A stretch of 64,000 nucleotides of DNA from Gelidibacter sp035515035 (GCF_035515035.1 NZ_DATJCA010000169.1:1-64000); one strand, 5' to 3'; positions 18,068 through 27,359 are shown, counted from the first letter of the stretch. The notes: generated by a model from the letters alone, not told the origin. Numbers and translations are program-made.

Positions 18068-19507
18068 ATGAAGATGACATCAAAAACTGTTGCAGAACTC
18101 TTGAAAGCCGATTTCAAATCGGAAGACATTGACATTAAAGGTTGGGTAAGAACCTTTAGAGCCAACCGCTTTATTGCTTTAAATGATGGTTCTTCCCTCC
18201 AAAACATCCAATGTGTTGTGGACTTTGAGAACACTGACGAGAAAACCTTAAAGCGCATAACCACCGGTGCTGCAGTTCATATAAAAGGCCAATTGACCGA
18301 AAGTCAAGGCAAAGGACAATCTGTTGAAATCCAAGTGGAAAAGATTGTCATTTTAGGAGATTCTGATCCGGAGACGTTTCCTATCCAACCTAAAAAGCAC
18401 TCATTTGAGTTTTTACGTGAAAACGCACACTTACGTACCAGAACCAACACATTCAGTGCCGTGATGCGTTTACGTTCTTCCCTCTCTTTTGCCATTCATA
18501 AGTATTTTAATGAACATGGTTTTTATTATATGCACACGCCAATCATTACTGGAAGTGATGCTGAAGGTGCGGGTGAAATGTTTCGTGTAAGTGCTTTGGA
18601 TCCTAAAAACCCACCATTGACTGAAGATGGCGAGGTGGATTATAAACAAGATTTCTTTGGTAAGGAAACCAATTTAACAGTTTCTGGACAGTTGGAGGCT
18701 GAGGCTTATGCTATGTCATTAGGTAAAGTTTACACATTTGGTCCAACTTTTAGGGCTGAAAACTCCAATACGTCTCGCCATTTGGCAGAATTTTGGATGA
18801 TTGAACCAGAGGTTGCTTTTATGGATTTGGCTGGCAATATGGATTTGGCCGAAGATTTCCTAAAATCAGTGCTGAAATATGTATTGGAGCATAACCGTGA
18901 GGATATAGAGTTTTTAGAGCAACGTTTGTTGGATGAAGAAAAAACCAAGCCACAGGCTGATCGTTCAGAATTAAACCTGATTGACAAATTGAAATTTGTG
19001 ATCGAAAATAATTTCAAACGCGTCAGTTATACAGAAGCAATCGATATCCTAAAAGATTCAAAACCAAACAAAAAGAAGCAATTCAAATATCCAATTGAGG
19101 ACTGGGGGACTGATCTCCAAAGTGAACACGAGCGTTTTTTAGTTGAAAAACACTTTAAATGCCCAGTAATTTTATTTGATTATCCAGCCAATATCAAAGC
19201 GTTCTATATGCGTTTGAACGAAGATGGAAAAACCGTTCGCGCCATGGATATCTTATTCCCAGGCATTGGCGAAATGGTTGGCGGTTCGCAACGTGAAGAA
19301 CGTTTGGACGTTCTCAAAGAAAAAATGAGAGCCTTAAACATTGATGAAGAAGAGTTATGGTGGTATTTGGAATTACGCAAATACGGTACCGCAGTACATT
19401 CTGGTTTCGGACTGGGCTTTGAACGTTTAGTGATGTTTGTCACTGGAATGGGAAATATCCGTGATGTGATTCCTTTTCCAAGAACGCCACATAACGCAGA
19501 CTTCTAA
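18068..19507 (+). CDS. asnS: Asparaginyl-tRNA synthetase
   Basis: A 479-residue class IIb synthetase that charges tRNA-Asn. The N-terminal OB-fold anticodon-binding domain (about 15-105) includes IKGWVRTFRANRFIALNDGS. The catalytic core has motif 2 (GPTFRAENSNTSRHLAEFWMIEPE) and motif 3 (GFGLGFERLVMFVTG). A second ATG two codons in (18074) is an equally plausible start. The long insertion between motifs 2 and 3 is normal for the AsnRS family. Monocistronic with a good promoter and terminator. Confidence 0.96.
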   Translation: MKMTSKTVAELLKADFKSEDIDIKGWVRTFRANRFIALNDGSSLQNIQCVVDFENTDEKTLKRITTGAAVHIKGQLTESQGKGQSVEIQVEKIVILGDSDPETFPIQPKKHSFEFLRENAHLRTRTNTFSAVMRLRSSLSFAIHKYFNEHGFYYMHTPIITGSDAEGAGEMFRVSALDPKNPPLTEDGEVDYKQDFFGKETNLTVSGQLEAEAYAMSLGKVYTFGPTFRAENSNTSRHLAEFWMIEPEVAFMDLAGNMDLAEDFLKSVLKYVLEHNREDIEFLEQRLLDEEKTKPQADRSELNLIDKLKFVIENNFKRVSYTEAIDILKDSKPNKKKQFKYPIEDWGTDLQSEHERFLVEKHFKCPVILFDYPANIKAFYMRLNEDGKTVRAMDILFPGIGEMVGGSQREERLDVLKEKMRALNIDEEELWWYLELRKYGTAVHSGFGLGFERLVMFVTGMGNIRDVIPFPRTPHNADF

Positions 19508-19576
19508 ATAGTAAAAAAAACAAAGTTTTAAGCTTCAAACTCAGCAGCTATAAGGTCTGAAAACGTAAATTTTTCA

Positions 19577-19617
19577 CAAAACAATCTGCATTCATTCCTA
19601 ATGTAGATTGTTTTTTC
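19577..19617 (+). terminator. Terminator of asnS
   Basis: Long stem AAAACAATCTGCATT / AATGTAGATTGTTTT with one mismatch and a 7-nt loop, then a T-run; about 70 nt after the asnS stop. Confidence 0.8.
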
Positions 19618-19645
19618 TATTTTTAGAGTAAATCTTTTAAAACCC

Positions 19646-21106
19646 ATGCTTAAACAGTATTTACAGTTCAAACTATCACAAAAATTGTCGCCGCAACAAA
19701 TTCAGTTGATGAAGCTGATCCAATTGCCTACGCAAGCATTTGAGCAGCGTTTAAAGCAGGAAATGGAAGAAAACCCGGCGTTGGAATCTGGTAAGGAATC
19801 GGATGAATTTGACGACCAGCATGATGAATTTGACAATACTCAGGATGATTATGAAGAGCATGAGCAGATTGGAGAAGACATCAATGTTGATGAATACTTG
19901 AGCGATGACGACATTCCTGATTACAGGACCCAAGTTAGCAACTACAGTGCAGATGATGAGGATAGAGATATGCCTTTTGCCGCAGGCACATCCTTCAACC
20001 AATATTTAACCAATCAGCTTAACACCTTCAGATTGACTGATGATGAACGTGATATTGCTGAGTTTTTAGTGGGCAGTGTAGATGAAAGTGGCTATATCCG
20101 ACGTTCATTGGCCGAGATTACTGATGATCTTGCGTTTACCCAAAATGTATTTACGGATGAAAAATCAATAGAAAAAGTACTTCATGTGATCCATCAATTG
20201 GATCCTGCTGGGGTTGGAGCACGTAATCTACAAGAATGTTTGAGCATACAATTACATCGAAAGGAGAAAAATCCGGATGTGGAATTGGCAATTGAAATTA
20301 TTGACAATGCTTTCGATCAGTTCACGAAAAAACATTATAAAAAGTTAATTCAAAAATTTGACATTAGTGAACTTCAACTTAAAGATGCCATTGAAGAAAT
20401 AGAACGTCTGAATCCAAAACCAGGAGGTTCCTATTCAGGAAACAATCGTGTTGTAGAACATATTGTTCCTGATTTTGCAATCAAAATTGTGGATGGTGAG
20501 CTCGAACTCACTTTAAATGGTAGGAATGCACCAGAACTTCATGTATCTAGAGAGTACACGAACATGATGAAAGGCTATAAGGAGGCCAGGGACAAATCCA
20601 AATCGCAAAAAGACGCGGTAATGTTCATAAAACAAAAGCTTGATGCTGCCAAATGGTTCATAGAGGCCATCAAACAGCGTCAGCAGACCTTATTTGTAAC
20701 GATGAGTGCAATAATGCACTATCAGAAGGATTACTTTTTAACCGGCGATGAGCGCAAGCTTAGGCCCATGATCTTAAAGGATATTGCAGAAGAAATAGAT
20801 ATGGATGTGTCAACAGTGTCCCGTGTAGCGAATAGTAAATATGTGGACACTCCTTACGGCACGAAATTGATCAAGGAATTCTTTTCTGAATCCATGACAA
20901 ACGATCAAGGCGAAGAAGTTTCCACAAGGGAAATAAAAAAGATTCTTGAAACCGTCATTGAAAACGAAGATAAACGCAAGCCACTTACCGATGAAAAACT
21001 GGCAGCGATCTTATTGGAAAAAGGGTATCCTATTGCGCGACGGACAGTTGCTAAATACAGGGAACAATTAGATATTTCTGTAGCGCGACTACGAAAACAA
21101 TTATGA
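19646..21106 (+). CDS. rpoN: RNA polymerase sigma-54 factor
   Basis: A 486-residue sigma-54. The N-terminal activator-interacting region (1-50, QFKLSQKLSPQQIQLMKLIQLP, Gln/Leu-rich) is followed by an acidic region II (about 50-105), the core-binding domain, an HTH around 385-400 (ISTVSR-like DVSTVSRVANSKYV) and the RpoN box ARRTVAKYRE (about 465-474), which reads the -24 element. It directs activator-dependent transcription. No bacterial enhancer-binding protein gene and no obvious GG-N10-GC promoter was recognised in the window. It overlaps the next gene by 4 nt. Confidence 0.95.
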   Translation: MLKQYLQFKLSQKLSPQQIQLMKLIQLPTQAFEQRLKQEMEENPALESGKESDEFDDQHDEFDNTQDDYEEHEQIGEDINVDEYLSDDDIPDYRTQVSNYSADDEDRDMPFAAGTSFNQYLTNQLNTFRLTDDERDIAEFLVGSVDESGYIRRSLAEITDDLAFTQNVFTDEKSIEKVLHVIHQLDPAGVGARNLQECLSIQLHRKEKNPDVELAIEIIDNAFDQFTKKHYKKLIQKFDISELQLKDAIEEIERLNPKPGGSYSGNNRVVEHIVPDFAIKIVDGELELTLNGRNAPELHVSREYTNMMKGYKEARDKSKSQKDAVMFIKQKLDAAKWFIEAIKQRQQTLFVTMSAIMHYQKDYFLTGDERKLRPMILKDIAEEIDMDVSTVSRVANSKYVDTPYGTKLIKEFFSESMTNDQGEEVSTREIKKILETVIENEDKRKPLTDEKLAAILLEKGYPIARRTVAKYREQLDISVARLRKQL

Positions 21107-21711
21107 TTCACTATCTTTTAAAAAGTATTTCCTATATTTTTCATCCTTTGCTCATGCCCCTACTTGGGGTAGTTTTTTATTTCTCAAAAACACCGCGTTT
21201 TATTCCTGAACCGGTAATGAAAGCGAAGATTTTTTCAGTTACTATCTTAACGCTCATCTTACCAATACTTTTATATTTTCTTCTAAAGACTATTAAAAGA
21301 GTAGAATCTCTAGAGCTTAAAACAAGTAAAGAGCGGATTATTCCTTTGATACTAAATGTTTTGATCATGATATTGATCTTAAAGAGAGTGCTGCCTTATA
21401 ACGAAATACCAGAATTATACTATTATTATTTAGGGATTCTCTTTTCCACCTTAACGTGTTTATTCTTGGCCATTTTAAGGTTTAAAGCCAGCATCCATAT
21501 GATTGGAAGTGCCGGGTTTTTCATGTTTGCGATAGCGTTGAGCATTAATTTTAAGATTAATATTAACGGCACAATCGCTTTAATGTGCATTATTATGGGC
21601 GCTATAGCGACTTCTCGGCTGCACTTAAAAGCACACACGAATGCTGAGCTGTTGGTTGGTTTTTTCGTTGGATTGCTGCCGCAACTGGTGTTATTGAATT
21701 ACTGGCTGTAG
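21103..21711 (+). CDS. PAP2-like integral membrane protein
   Basis: A 202-residue protein with about six hydrophobic helices, coupled to rpoN by a 4-nt overlap (ATGA). SRLHLKAHTNAELLVG (about 173-188) follows the third PAP2 phosphatase motif, SRx5Hx3D, with Glu for Asp. KTSKERIIP sits where KX6RP is expected, and GSAG where PSGH is expected, so motifs 1 and 2 are degenerate. It is most likely a divergent PA-phosphatase-fold membrane protein, common next to rpoN in flavobacteria as I recall. Catalytic activity on lipid phosphates is doubtful. Confidence 0.6.
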   Translation: MIHYLLKSISYIFHPLLMPLLGVVFYFSKTPRFIPEPVMKAKIFSVTILTLILPILLYFLLKTIKRVESLELKTSKERIIPLILNVLIMILILKRVLPYNEIPELYYYYLGILFSTLTCLFLAILRFKASIHMIGSAGFFMFAIALSINFKININGTIALMCIIMGAIATSRLHLKAHTNAELLVGFFVGLLPQLVLLNYWL

Positions 21712-21768
21712 AACGCTTGTAACTACGGAATGATAACGTAGGCTAGCGCATACTTTAGTGCTATCAAA

Positions 21769-22467
21769 TTAAAGCACATAAAACATTAAACCAATCTTTA
21801 TACTGTTCATATCTATTGATTTCCCGTCCAATTGTGCTGAATCCTTAAAAATAGAATTCAGGCCATAATACACGTGAAAATTCCAGGTGGAATACCCGGC
21901 GCTGAGCGTGAGCCCATATTGTAATTTGTTAATATCATCGATATTATTCAATTTAACATCGTCAATGCTGCCAATAAATTTCGACGAATTATAAAGCACA
22001 TAACCAAGTTTGACACCTGTGTGTACGCGCCAAAATTTATATTCTTTTGGTGTAGAAGTACGCCATCTATATTGTAGGGGCATTTCCACTAAATAAGTAG
22101 TGAACTTATTTCTTTTGATTGTAATCTCATTTTCATTAATAATTTGATAGGTATATGTCCCATCTTCATGTTGTGAAATTAACATGTTTTGATTGTAAGA
22201 ATTTACCGAAAATCCCAGTCCAATTCCAAAAGCCTTATTTCGACGTTCATTAATGGGCATGTCCTTGATAACGCCCAAATGAATACCACTAGAAAAACCA
22301 CTCTGTTTGATCTCACTAGGCTTTTTACCCAACAGGTCATAGGTAATTGAAAAGTAAAACTGATCTTCCTTGTATTTATAGTCCACAAAAGTGGTATCTA
22401 TAGGTTGCTGTGCTAACAAAGCTGAGGTTACGCAAGCGAACACGATACTTAATATGGCTGTTTTCAT
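21769..22467 (-). CDS. porT: PorT-family outer-membrane protein (type IX secretion)
   Basis: A 232-residue protein with a signal peptide (about 1-19, ending LLAQQ) and an eight-strand-type beta-barrel pattern. Segments such as GVIKDMPINERRNKAFGIGLGF, VEMPLQYRWRTSTPKEYKFWR and TGVKLGYV resemble PorT/SprT of Porphyromonas and Flavobacterium, a component needed for type IX secretion. It is convergent with the rpoN pair and is separated from the exb cluster by a terminator. A paralogous PorT-like barrel with another job cannot be excluded. Confidence 0.65.
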   Translation of the reverse strand: MKTAILSIVFACVTSALLAQQPIDTTFVDYKYKEDQFYFSITYDLLGKKPSEIKQSGFSSGIHLGVIKDMPINERRNKAFGIGLGFSVNSYNQNMLISQHEDGTYTYQIINENEITIKRNKFTTYLVEMPLQYRWRTSTPKEYKFWRVHTGVKLGYVLYNSSKFIGSIDDVKLNNIDDINKLQYGLTLSAGYSTWNFHVYYGLNSIFKDSAQLDGKSIDMNSIKIGLMFYVL

Positions 22468-22511
22468 CCTACAAATATAAATGATAATGCCCCGTCTTTA
22501 AATTTAGTTCA

Positions 22512-22543
22512 TAAAAAAAGCATCCTATTTTAATAGGATGCTT
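22512..22543 (-). terminator. Terminator of the exb cluster
   Basis: Stem AGCATCCTATT / AATAGGATGCT; on the minus strand it is followed by a seven-T run. It lies 30 nt after the stop of the last exbD gene. Confidence 0.8.
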
Positions 22544-22572
22544 ATATAGACTATTTAACTAATAAACCTATA

Positions 22573-23052
22573 TTACTTGTTTTGGGAAATATCACCTTTT
22601 TTGGTAGTATAGTTTATTTTCAATGCATTCTCTTTTCTAAGTTCCTGTTTAACGTCACTCACCAGACCCATATTGGCATTTTCATCCACTTTGAGAGCAA
22701 CGGTCAAAAACGGCACTAATTCCTCTCTTTTTGACGCTCTTTCTGCTGCAATAAAAGATTTAATGTCTACCAGTTCGGCAAACTTATCATTAAGCTGGAT
22801 CCGAGATTCTTTTCCATATTGTCCTTGGAAAGCTTCTTGTGGTTTTCCAATATAAATATACATTATCAAATCCTTCTTATCAAGTTTTTCAACCTGGTCA
22901 GCATATGGTAATTTGTTTTCAATCTTCAATGTCGTTTCACGCATTGTAGTTGCCACCATAAAAAAGAATAATAGCATAAATACAATGTCAGGTAATGACG
23001 CTGTCGATATTGCCGGTAAATCTCCTGACTTCTTCTTATTAAATTTGGCCAT
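22573..23052 (-). CDS. exbD: ExbD/TolR-family biopolymer transport protein (second copy)
   Basis: A 159-residue protein. The short cytoplasmic N-terminus is followed by one membrane helix (about 20-42) containing LPDIVFMLLFFFMV, with the pore Asp conserved in ExbD/TolR/MotB-type stators, then a periplasmic domain. With the MotA/ExbB-like protein upstream it should form a proton-driven stator that energises TonB-dependent transport. Last gene of the four-gene leftward operon. Confidence 0.92.
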   Translation of the reverse strand: MAKFNKKKSGDLPAISTASLPDIVFMLLFFFMVATTMRETTLKIENKLPYADQVEKLDKKDLIMYIYIGKPQEAFQGQYGKESRIQLNDKFAELVDIKSFIAAERASKREELVPFLTVALKVDENANMGLVSDVKQELRKENALKINYTTKKGDISQNK

Positions 23053-23073
23053 TATTGATGTTTTTCTAAATTA

Positions 23074-23673
23074 TTATTGAACTTCTGACAATTTCTGAGG
23101 ATAATCAAGTTTTACCCTATCGATTTTTTCTTTCAGAGATTCCTTGTTTCCTATCCAATTGACATCGCTATAATTGGCTTCCATTTCCTTTAAAGTTTTT
23201 CCATAAAGTTCCATTGCCCTTCTATCCCTCAATTCATTATAAGCTGCTACCAACTCATTCTGAACAGAAATATAAGTACCATACTTAGTTTCTCTCTCAT
23301 TTTTTAATGAAATGATGGCCTTGTCTGGATTGTCAGATGACTTAGGATCTTTTCTACCTTTACAGTATGTACACGCATCATCTCCTGTACCACCGCCGTT
23401 GTCCAAAAATTCAACAGCCGCTTTTCTCAAATCTTTAAGTTCCATCAACTCATCTTCAACCAGTAATTGGTTTCTTCCGTTAATAAGTACAGTAAAAATG
23501 TTCTTCTGTCTAATAATAGGTGGTTCAACCTTCTCGTCATCAATAGGAGGTAGCCTTCTGTTTAATCCTGAATCTGTTTCAATGGTAGTAGTTACCAAGA
23601 AAAAGATAAGAAGTAAGAATGCAATATCAGCCATGGATCCTGCATTAACTTCGGGTGCTGATCTTTTTGCCAT
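23074..23673 (-). CDS. exbD: ExbD/TolR-family biopolymer transport protein (first copy)
   Basis: A 199-residue ExbD with the helix at about 14-34 (GSMADIAFLLLIFFLVTT, conserved Asp16). It is longer than usual because the periplasmic part has an insertion with a CTYC pair (about residues 99-102) followed by KGRKDPKSSDNP. This insertion recurs in Bacteroidota ExbD proteins as I recall and may form a disulphide or metal site (inference). The next gene starts 21 nt after it, so it is co-transcribed. Confidence 0.92.
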   Translation of the reverse strand: MAKRSAPEVNAGSMADIAFLLLIFFLVTTTIETDSGLNRRLPPIDDEKVEPPIIRQKNIFTVLINGRNQLLVEDELMELKDLRKAAVEFLDNGGGTGDDACTYCKGRKDPKSSDNPDKAIISLKNERETKYGTYISVQNELVAAYNELRDRRAMELYGKTLKEMEANYSDVNWIGNKESLKEKIDRVKLDYPQKLSEVQ

Positions 23674-23675
23674 AA

Positions 23676-24128
23676 TTACTTAGTTATTTTTTTGATTCCT
23701 GATAATAACATTGCGGCCGCAGCAGCAATAATAAGAATGTAAAATGCGACGAGACCTGCACCTACCATGTGTGCCTCACCTTCTGTAGCTGGTGCTCCGT
23801 TATAAAAATAATTACCAGCATCCGAACCACTAGACAATACGTAAGATATTATCAATACTCCTGCAAAGGCCCCTACGCCAATTAACGTGCTTTTCAAAGA
23901 ACTTGTATTTGTGAACAAGTTTTGAACTACGAAAATTAAAACTAGAACAAGCGTCAATGCAAAAATAATGTAAGTTACATAAATCATTGGATCAAGGATG
24001 GCACTATCGCCATCTGTAGCCGCAGATTGAATTGCTGTATCTCCTTTCGATATAATTGTCACCAAAAAGATAATACCCGCAAGACCCAAAAGTGCCGCTA
24101 CTATTTTTAATATTTTGTGTAAATTCAT
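23676..24128 (-). CDS. Four-helix membrane protein of the exb cluster
   Basis: A 150-residue protein with four predicted membrane helices (about 7-27, 47-68, 80-99, 122-142) and a short loop containing GNYFYNGAPATEGEAH. No enzymatic motif. It sits between exbB and exbD in the order seen in many Bacteroidota and overlaps neither. Conserved position suggests an accessory subunit of the stator complex; this is inference. It ends 2 nt before the exbD start. Confidence 0.75.
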   Translation of the reverse strand: MNLHKILKIVAALLGLAGIIFLVTIISKGDTAIQSAATDGDSAILDPMIYVTYIIFALTLVLVLIFVVQNLFTNTSSLKSTLIGVGAFAGVLIISYVLSSGSDAGNYFYNGAPATEGEAHMVGAGLVAFYILIIAAAAAMLLSGIKKITK

Positions 24129-24149
24129 AATTTTCTTTAATTGTGCGGT

Positions 24150-24932
24150 TTATCTTTTGTATCTCACTAGCATATCCATCAAAGTGATAGATGCATCTTC
24201 CATATCATTTACAATACTATCAATCTTAGCGATGATGTAATTGTAAAAAACTTGAAGAATAATAGCTACGATAAGACCAAATACCGTGGTTAAAAGTGCT
24301 ACTTTAATACCACCTGCAACAAGTGAAGGCTGCATATCTCCCGCTGCCTCAATTTTATCAAAGGCTTGAATCATACCAATTACCGTACCCATGAAACCAA
24401 GCATTGGCGCCAATGCGATGAACAATGAAATCCAAGATACGTTCTTCTCCAACTGACCCATTTGCACACCACCGTAAGCAATAACAGCTTTTTCAGCAGC
24501 ATCCAGATCTTCATCAGCCCTATCCAAGCCTTGGTAATAAATAGAAGCAACAGGTCCTTTTGTATTTCTACAAACTTCCTTAGCAGCTTCGATACCACCT
24601 GATTGTAAAGCATCTTCTACATTTTGAACTAATTTTTTAGTATTGGTAGTTGATAAATTTAAGTAGATAATTCTTTCAATGGCAATTGCAAGTCCTAAAA
24701 TTAAACAAAGCAATACAATACCCATAAATCCCGGGCCACCTTCAATAAAACGTTTCTTTAATTCTTGATGAAACCCAAGTTCTTCTGTTTCAGCAGTGGC
24801 CGAATTTTCGTCTTGAGTTACTGTTGCAACGGTTGTAGTTGCCATTGACGCTGTAGCCGCATAGTTATTTGCACTTACAGTTCCGAAAGCCATGATTCCT
24901 GCAATGGCTAGGGTAGAAAATAGTCTTTTCAT
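24150..24932 (-). CDS. exbB: MotA/TolQ/ExbB-family proton channel protein
   Basis: A 260-residue protein from the preferred start MKRLFSTLAI at 24932; the longer reading to 24986 has no family support and would start upstream of the -7-like box TATCTTTA (minus, 24965-24972). An N-terminal signal/helix is followed by a helix near 58-80, a large cytoplasmic domain, and the paired C-terminal helices with VSWISLFIALAPMLGFMGTVIGMIQAF and VALLTTVFGLIVAI typical of ExbB/TolQ. It forms the pentameric channel around ExbD. First gene of the cluster. Confidence 0.92.
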   Translation of the reverse strand: MKRLFSTLAIAGIMAFGTVSANNYAATASMATTTVATVTQDENSATAETEELGFHQELKKRFIEGGPGFMGIVLLCLILGLAIAIERIIYLNLSTTNTKKLVQNVEDALQSGGIEAAKEVCRNTKGPVASIYYQGLDRADEDLDAAEKAVIAYGGVQMGQLEKNVSWISLFIALAPMLGFMGTVIGMIQAFDKIEAAGDMQPSLVAGGIKVALLTTVFGLIVAIILQVFYNYIIAKIDSIVNDMEDASITLMDMLVRYKR

Positions 24933-25127
24933 TGTTCTGATCTTAATTTTATTAGTTAAAGTGTTAAAGATATAAAAAAATTGCAATTAAAAAATAAAAA
25001 TGCGGGAGAGTATATCAGATTTAATATTGTTTCCAATCGTTGATCTCACCCATGGATTGCAAAATGAATTTCAATTAAATAGTTTGACTTTACTCAAAAG
25101 GAAAACTATCATCTTAAAATTAAATTG

Positions 25128-25215
25128 CAGAGAGGAAGGGATTCGAACCCTCGACACCCTTTTGAGGTGTACACACTTTCCAGGCGTGCGCCTTCGACCG
25201 CTCGGCCACCTCTCT
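25128..25215 (-). tRNA. tRNA-Ser (GGA)
   Basis: The minus strand folds as a class II tRNA: acceptor AGAGAGG / CCTCTCT with discriminator G, D-arm GCCGAGCGGTCGAAGGC, anticodon stem CACGC/GTGTG around CTGGAAA (anticodon GGA), a variable arm, and T-arm GAGGGTTCGAATCCCTTC. CCA is not encoded. It reads UCC/UCU serine codons. Confidence 0.95.
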
Positions 25216-25287
25216 AAAAATTAAAGCTCAATTGCTTTGCCAAATAACGAAAAAAAATATTGGCGTAAAAAATTTTATTCGTTAATT

Positions 25288-26319
25288 TTAAAACATTTCC
25301 CCTCTTAAGGATGTTTCAAAGATGGTTTTGAACGTTTTAGCAGAAATTTTCTCACCCAACATATACATCAATTTAGTCACAGCAGCCTCTGTTGTGATGT
25401 CTTTTCCGGAGATAACACCTATATTCTTGAGTTGGGAACTGGTTTCATACTGCCCCATAATGACACTTCCGCCAGAACATTGTGTCACATTTATCACAGG
25501 AATTCCTTTTTTTATCGTTTTCTTGAGAAGATCAATAAACCAATTTTCTGTAGTTGTGTTTCCCGCACCATAAGTTTCTATGATGATTCCTTTAATATGA
25601 GAAGACGAAAACATACACTCTAAAACCGATTTTGAAATTCCCGGAAACAACTTTATTAATGCGATATTATTTTCAAGTTTTTTGTGAACCGTAAATTTTT
25701 TACGCACGTTTGGTTTAAAAAGATGCTCCTTTGACACTTTTAAATGTACTCCTGACTCTGCCAAATCAGGGTAATTTAAAGACTCAAAGGCTTCAAAATG
25801 TTCTGCATTGATTTTTGTGGTTCTATTTCCCCGATAGAGTTTATATTCAAAATAAAGTCCGACTTCTTTAATGACCGGTTTGCCATGATGGCGCAAAGAA
25901 GCCATTTGAATGGACGTAATCAGGTTTTCCTTGGCATCGGTACGCAAATCACCAATGGGCAATTGAGACCCTGTGAGAATAACTGGCTTGGCTAAGTTTT
26001 CCAACATAAAACTCAACGCTGAGGCGGTATAGCTCATGGTATCACTACCGTGTAAAACCACAAACCCATCAAACGAATCGTAATTGAGCTCGATAATTTC
26101 AGCAATTTGAACCCAATAATCGGGATTCATATTAGACGAATCAATAGGTTCTTCAAAGGAAATAGTTCTGATTTCGCAATCCAACAGTTTCAGTTCTGGG
26201 ATTTGCTTAAGCAGATTGCTAAAGTCAAAAGCCTTGAGAGCACCGGTATCAGCATCTTTGATCATACCAATGGTTCCGCCTGTATAAATTAATAAAATGT
26301 TGGGTTGTTGGTTGGACAT
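25288..26319 (-). CDS. ansA: Type I (cytoplasmic) L-asparaginase
   Basis: A 343-residue asparaginase that hydrolyses Asn to Asp and ammonia. The first catalytic Thr is in IYTGGTIGM (about 12-20), and the second catalytic Thr/Asp pair is in VLHGSDTMSYTASAL (about 88-102). There is no signal peptide, which makes it the type I cytoplasmic enzyme. It starts 2 nt after the tatD stop, so the two are one operon. Confidence 0.93.
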   Translation of the reverse strand: MSNQQPNILLIYTGGTIGMIKDADTGALKAFDFSNLLKQIPELKLLDCEIRTISFEEPIDSSNMNPDYWVQIAEIIELNYDSFDGFVVLHGSDTMSYTASALSFMLENLAKPVILTGSQLPIGDLRTDAKENLITSIQMASLRHHGKPVIKEVGLYFEYKLYRGNRTTKINAEHFEAFESLNYPDLAESGVHLKVSKEHLFKPNVRKKFTVHKKLENNIALIKLFPGISKSVLECMFSSSHIKGIIIETYGAGNTTTENWFIDLLKKTIKKGIPVINVTQCSGGSVIMGQYETSSQLKNIGVISGKDITTEAAVTKLMYMLGEKISAKTFKTIFETSLRGEMF

Positions 26320-26321
26320 AA

Positions 26322-27089
26322 TTATACTTTAAATATGGCTTTAGAATTTTCAGTTGTAATTTCGGCAATTTTCTCCTGGGAGAGGCCGTAGAGTTCAGAT
26401 AGTTTTTCAAGTACCTTTATAATGTAGGCACTTTCATTGCGTTTGCCTCTAAATGGTGTTGGCGCCAAATAGGGGGAGTCTGTTTCTAAAACAATATGTT
26501 CTAAATCAATTTGATTTAAAAACTTGTCGACGCCACCATTTTTAAAGGTAACCACACCCCCAATACCCAATTTCATATTGAACGATATAGCGCGTTTTGC
26601 CTGATCCAAATCGCCAGTGAAGCAATGGAAAATGCCAAATAGATCCTCAGATTTTTCAACTTCCAAAATTTCAAAAATTTCATCAAATGCATCCCTGCAA
26701 TGGATCACGATGGGAAGTTGATACTGTTTTGCAAGATGTATTTGATGTTTAAAGGCCTCTTGCTGAATTTTTAAGGTGCTTTTGTCCCAATATAAATCAA
26801 TGCCAATTTCTCCAATTGCGATAAATTTTCTTTGGGAAAGCTGTTTTTCAACATGGCTCAACTCGGCTTTATAATTTTCTTTAACTGAAGTAGGATGCAA
26901 ACCCGTCATCAAATGGACGTAATCTGGGAAATCAGCCTCCAGTTGAAGCATGGCTTTAGTATAAGTAGAATCAATGGCAGGAATAAAAAAACGGGTCACA
27001 TTAGCTTTTATGGCGCGATCCACCATTGCTTTTCGGTCTTCATCGAAAGCACTACTATATAAATGGGTGTGTGTATCTGTAACAGTCAT
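26322..27089 (-). CDS. tatD: TatD-family metal-dependent hydrolase/DNase
   Basis: A 255-residue TIM-barrel hydrolase from the start at 27089 (MTVTDTHTHLY); the longer ORF to 27125 is rejected because an exact -7 box lies inside it. Metal ligands are visible in DTHTH (N-terminus), Glu in IGEIGIDLYWD, His in VIHCRDAFDE, His in GIFHCFTG and Asp in LETDSPYLAP. TatD enzymes act as 3'-5' exonucleases or D-aminoacyl hydrolases. Upstream partner of ansA. The promoter box ends 4 nt before the ATG, implying a leaderless or nearly leaderless mRNA. Confidence 0.93.
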   Translation of the reverse strand: MTVTDTHTHLYSSAFDEDRKAMVDRAIKANVTRFFIPAIDSTYTKAMLQLEADFPDYVHLMTGLHPTSVKENYKAELSHVEKQLSQRKFIAIGEIGIDLYWDKSTLKIQQEAFKHQIHLAKQYQLPIVIHCRDAFDEIFEILEVEKSEDLFGIFHCFTGDLDQAKRAISFNMKLGIGGVVTFKNGGVDKFLNQIDLEHIVLETDSPYLAPTPFRGKRNESAYIIKVLEKLSELYGLSQEKIAEITTENSKAIFKV

Positions 27090-27093
27090 CCTG

Positions 27094-27101
27094 CAAAAGT
27101 A
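27094..27101 (-). promoter_or_regulatory. -7 box of tatD-ansA
   Basis: TACTTTTG on the minus strand, exact consensus, only 4 nt from the tatD ATG. Transcription would begin at or next to the start codon. Confidence 0.65.
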
Positions 27102-27125
27102 TAAGTTCTTTTGCAAATAATACAA

Positions 27126-27359
27126 ATTAACGACTATAGTGTTAAAAGAAGTCGTTGCGAAAGTATGGCCCTATTATGCCCGTTTTTTTAAGAAGTTCTG
27201 TACGCATTTATCATCTTCTACATTTTTAGGAATAAATTTTAAAACCACTGTATTTCTGTTTTAATCATGATTCTTCATCTGTCTTGAGTTTTTGTTCTAA
27301 AAAAACGTCAGTCTGACGAGCCGCATTAAAATCTGTATCACACCCAAGCTGATTTCCAA
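27126..27359. other. Intergenic region with a small palindrome
   Basis: No clear gene. It contains the 13-bp palindrome CGTCAG-T-CTGACG at 27306-27318, about 40 nt upstream of the 31-codon gene, which could be an operator or a short hairpin. It probably holds the promoter of the microprotein/retropepsin pair, though no exact -7 box was found. Confidence 0.45.

Noticed and set aside
25000..25224. 74-codon plus-strand frame upstream of ansA
   Set aside because: Its C-terminal third is the antisense of tRNA-Ser (the common false peptide REEGIRTLDTLLR); no other support.
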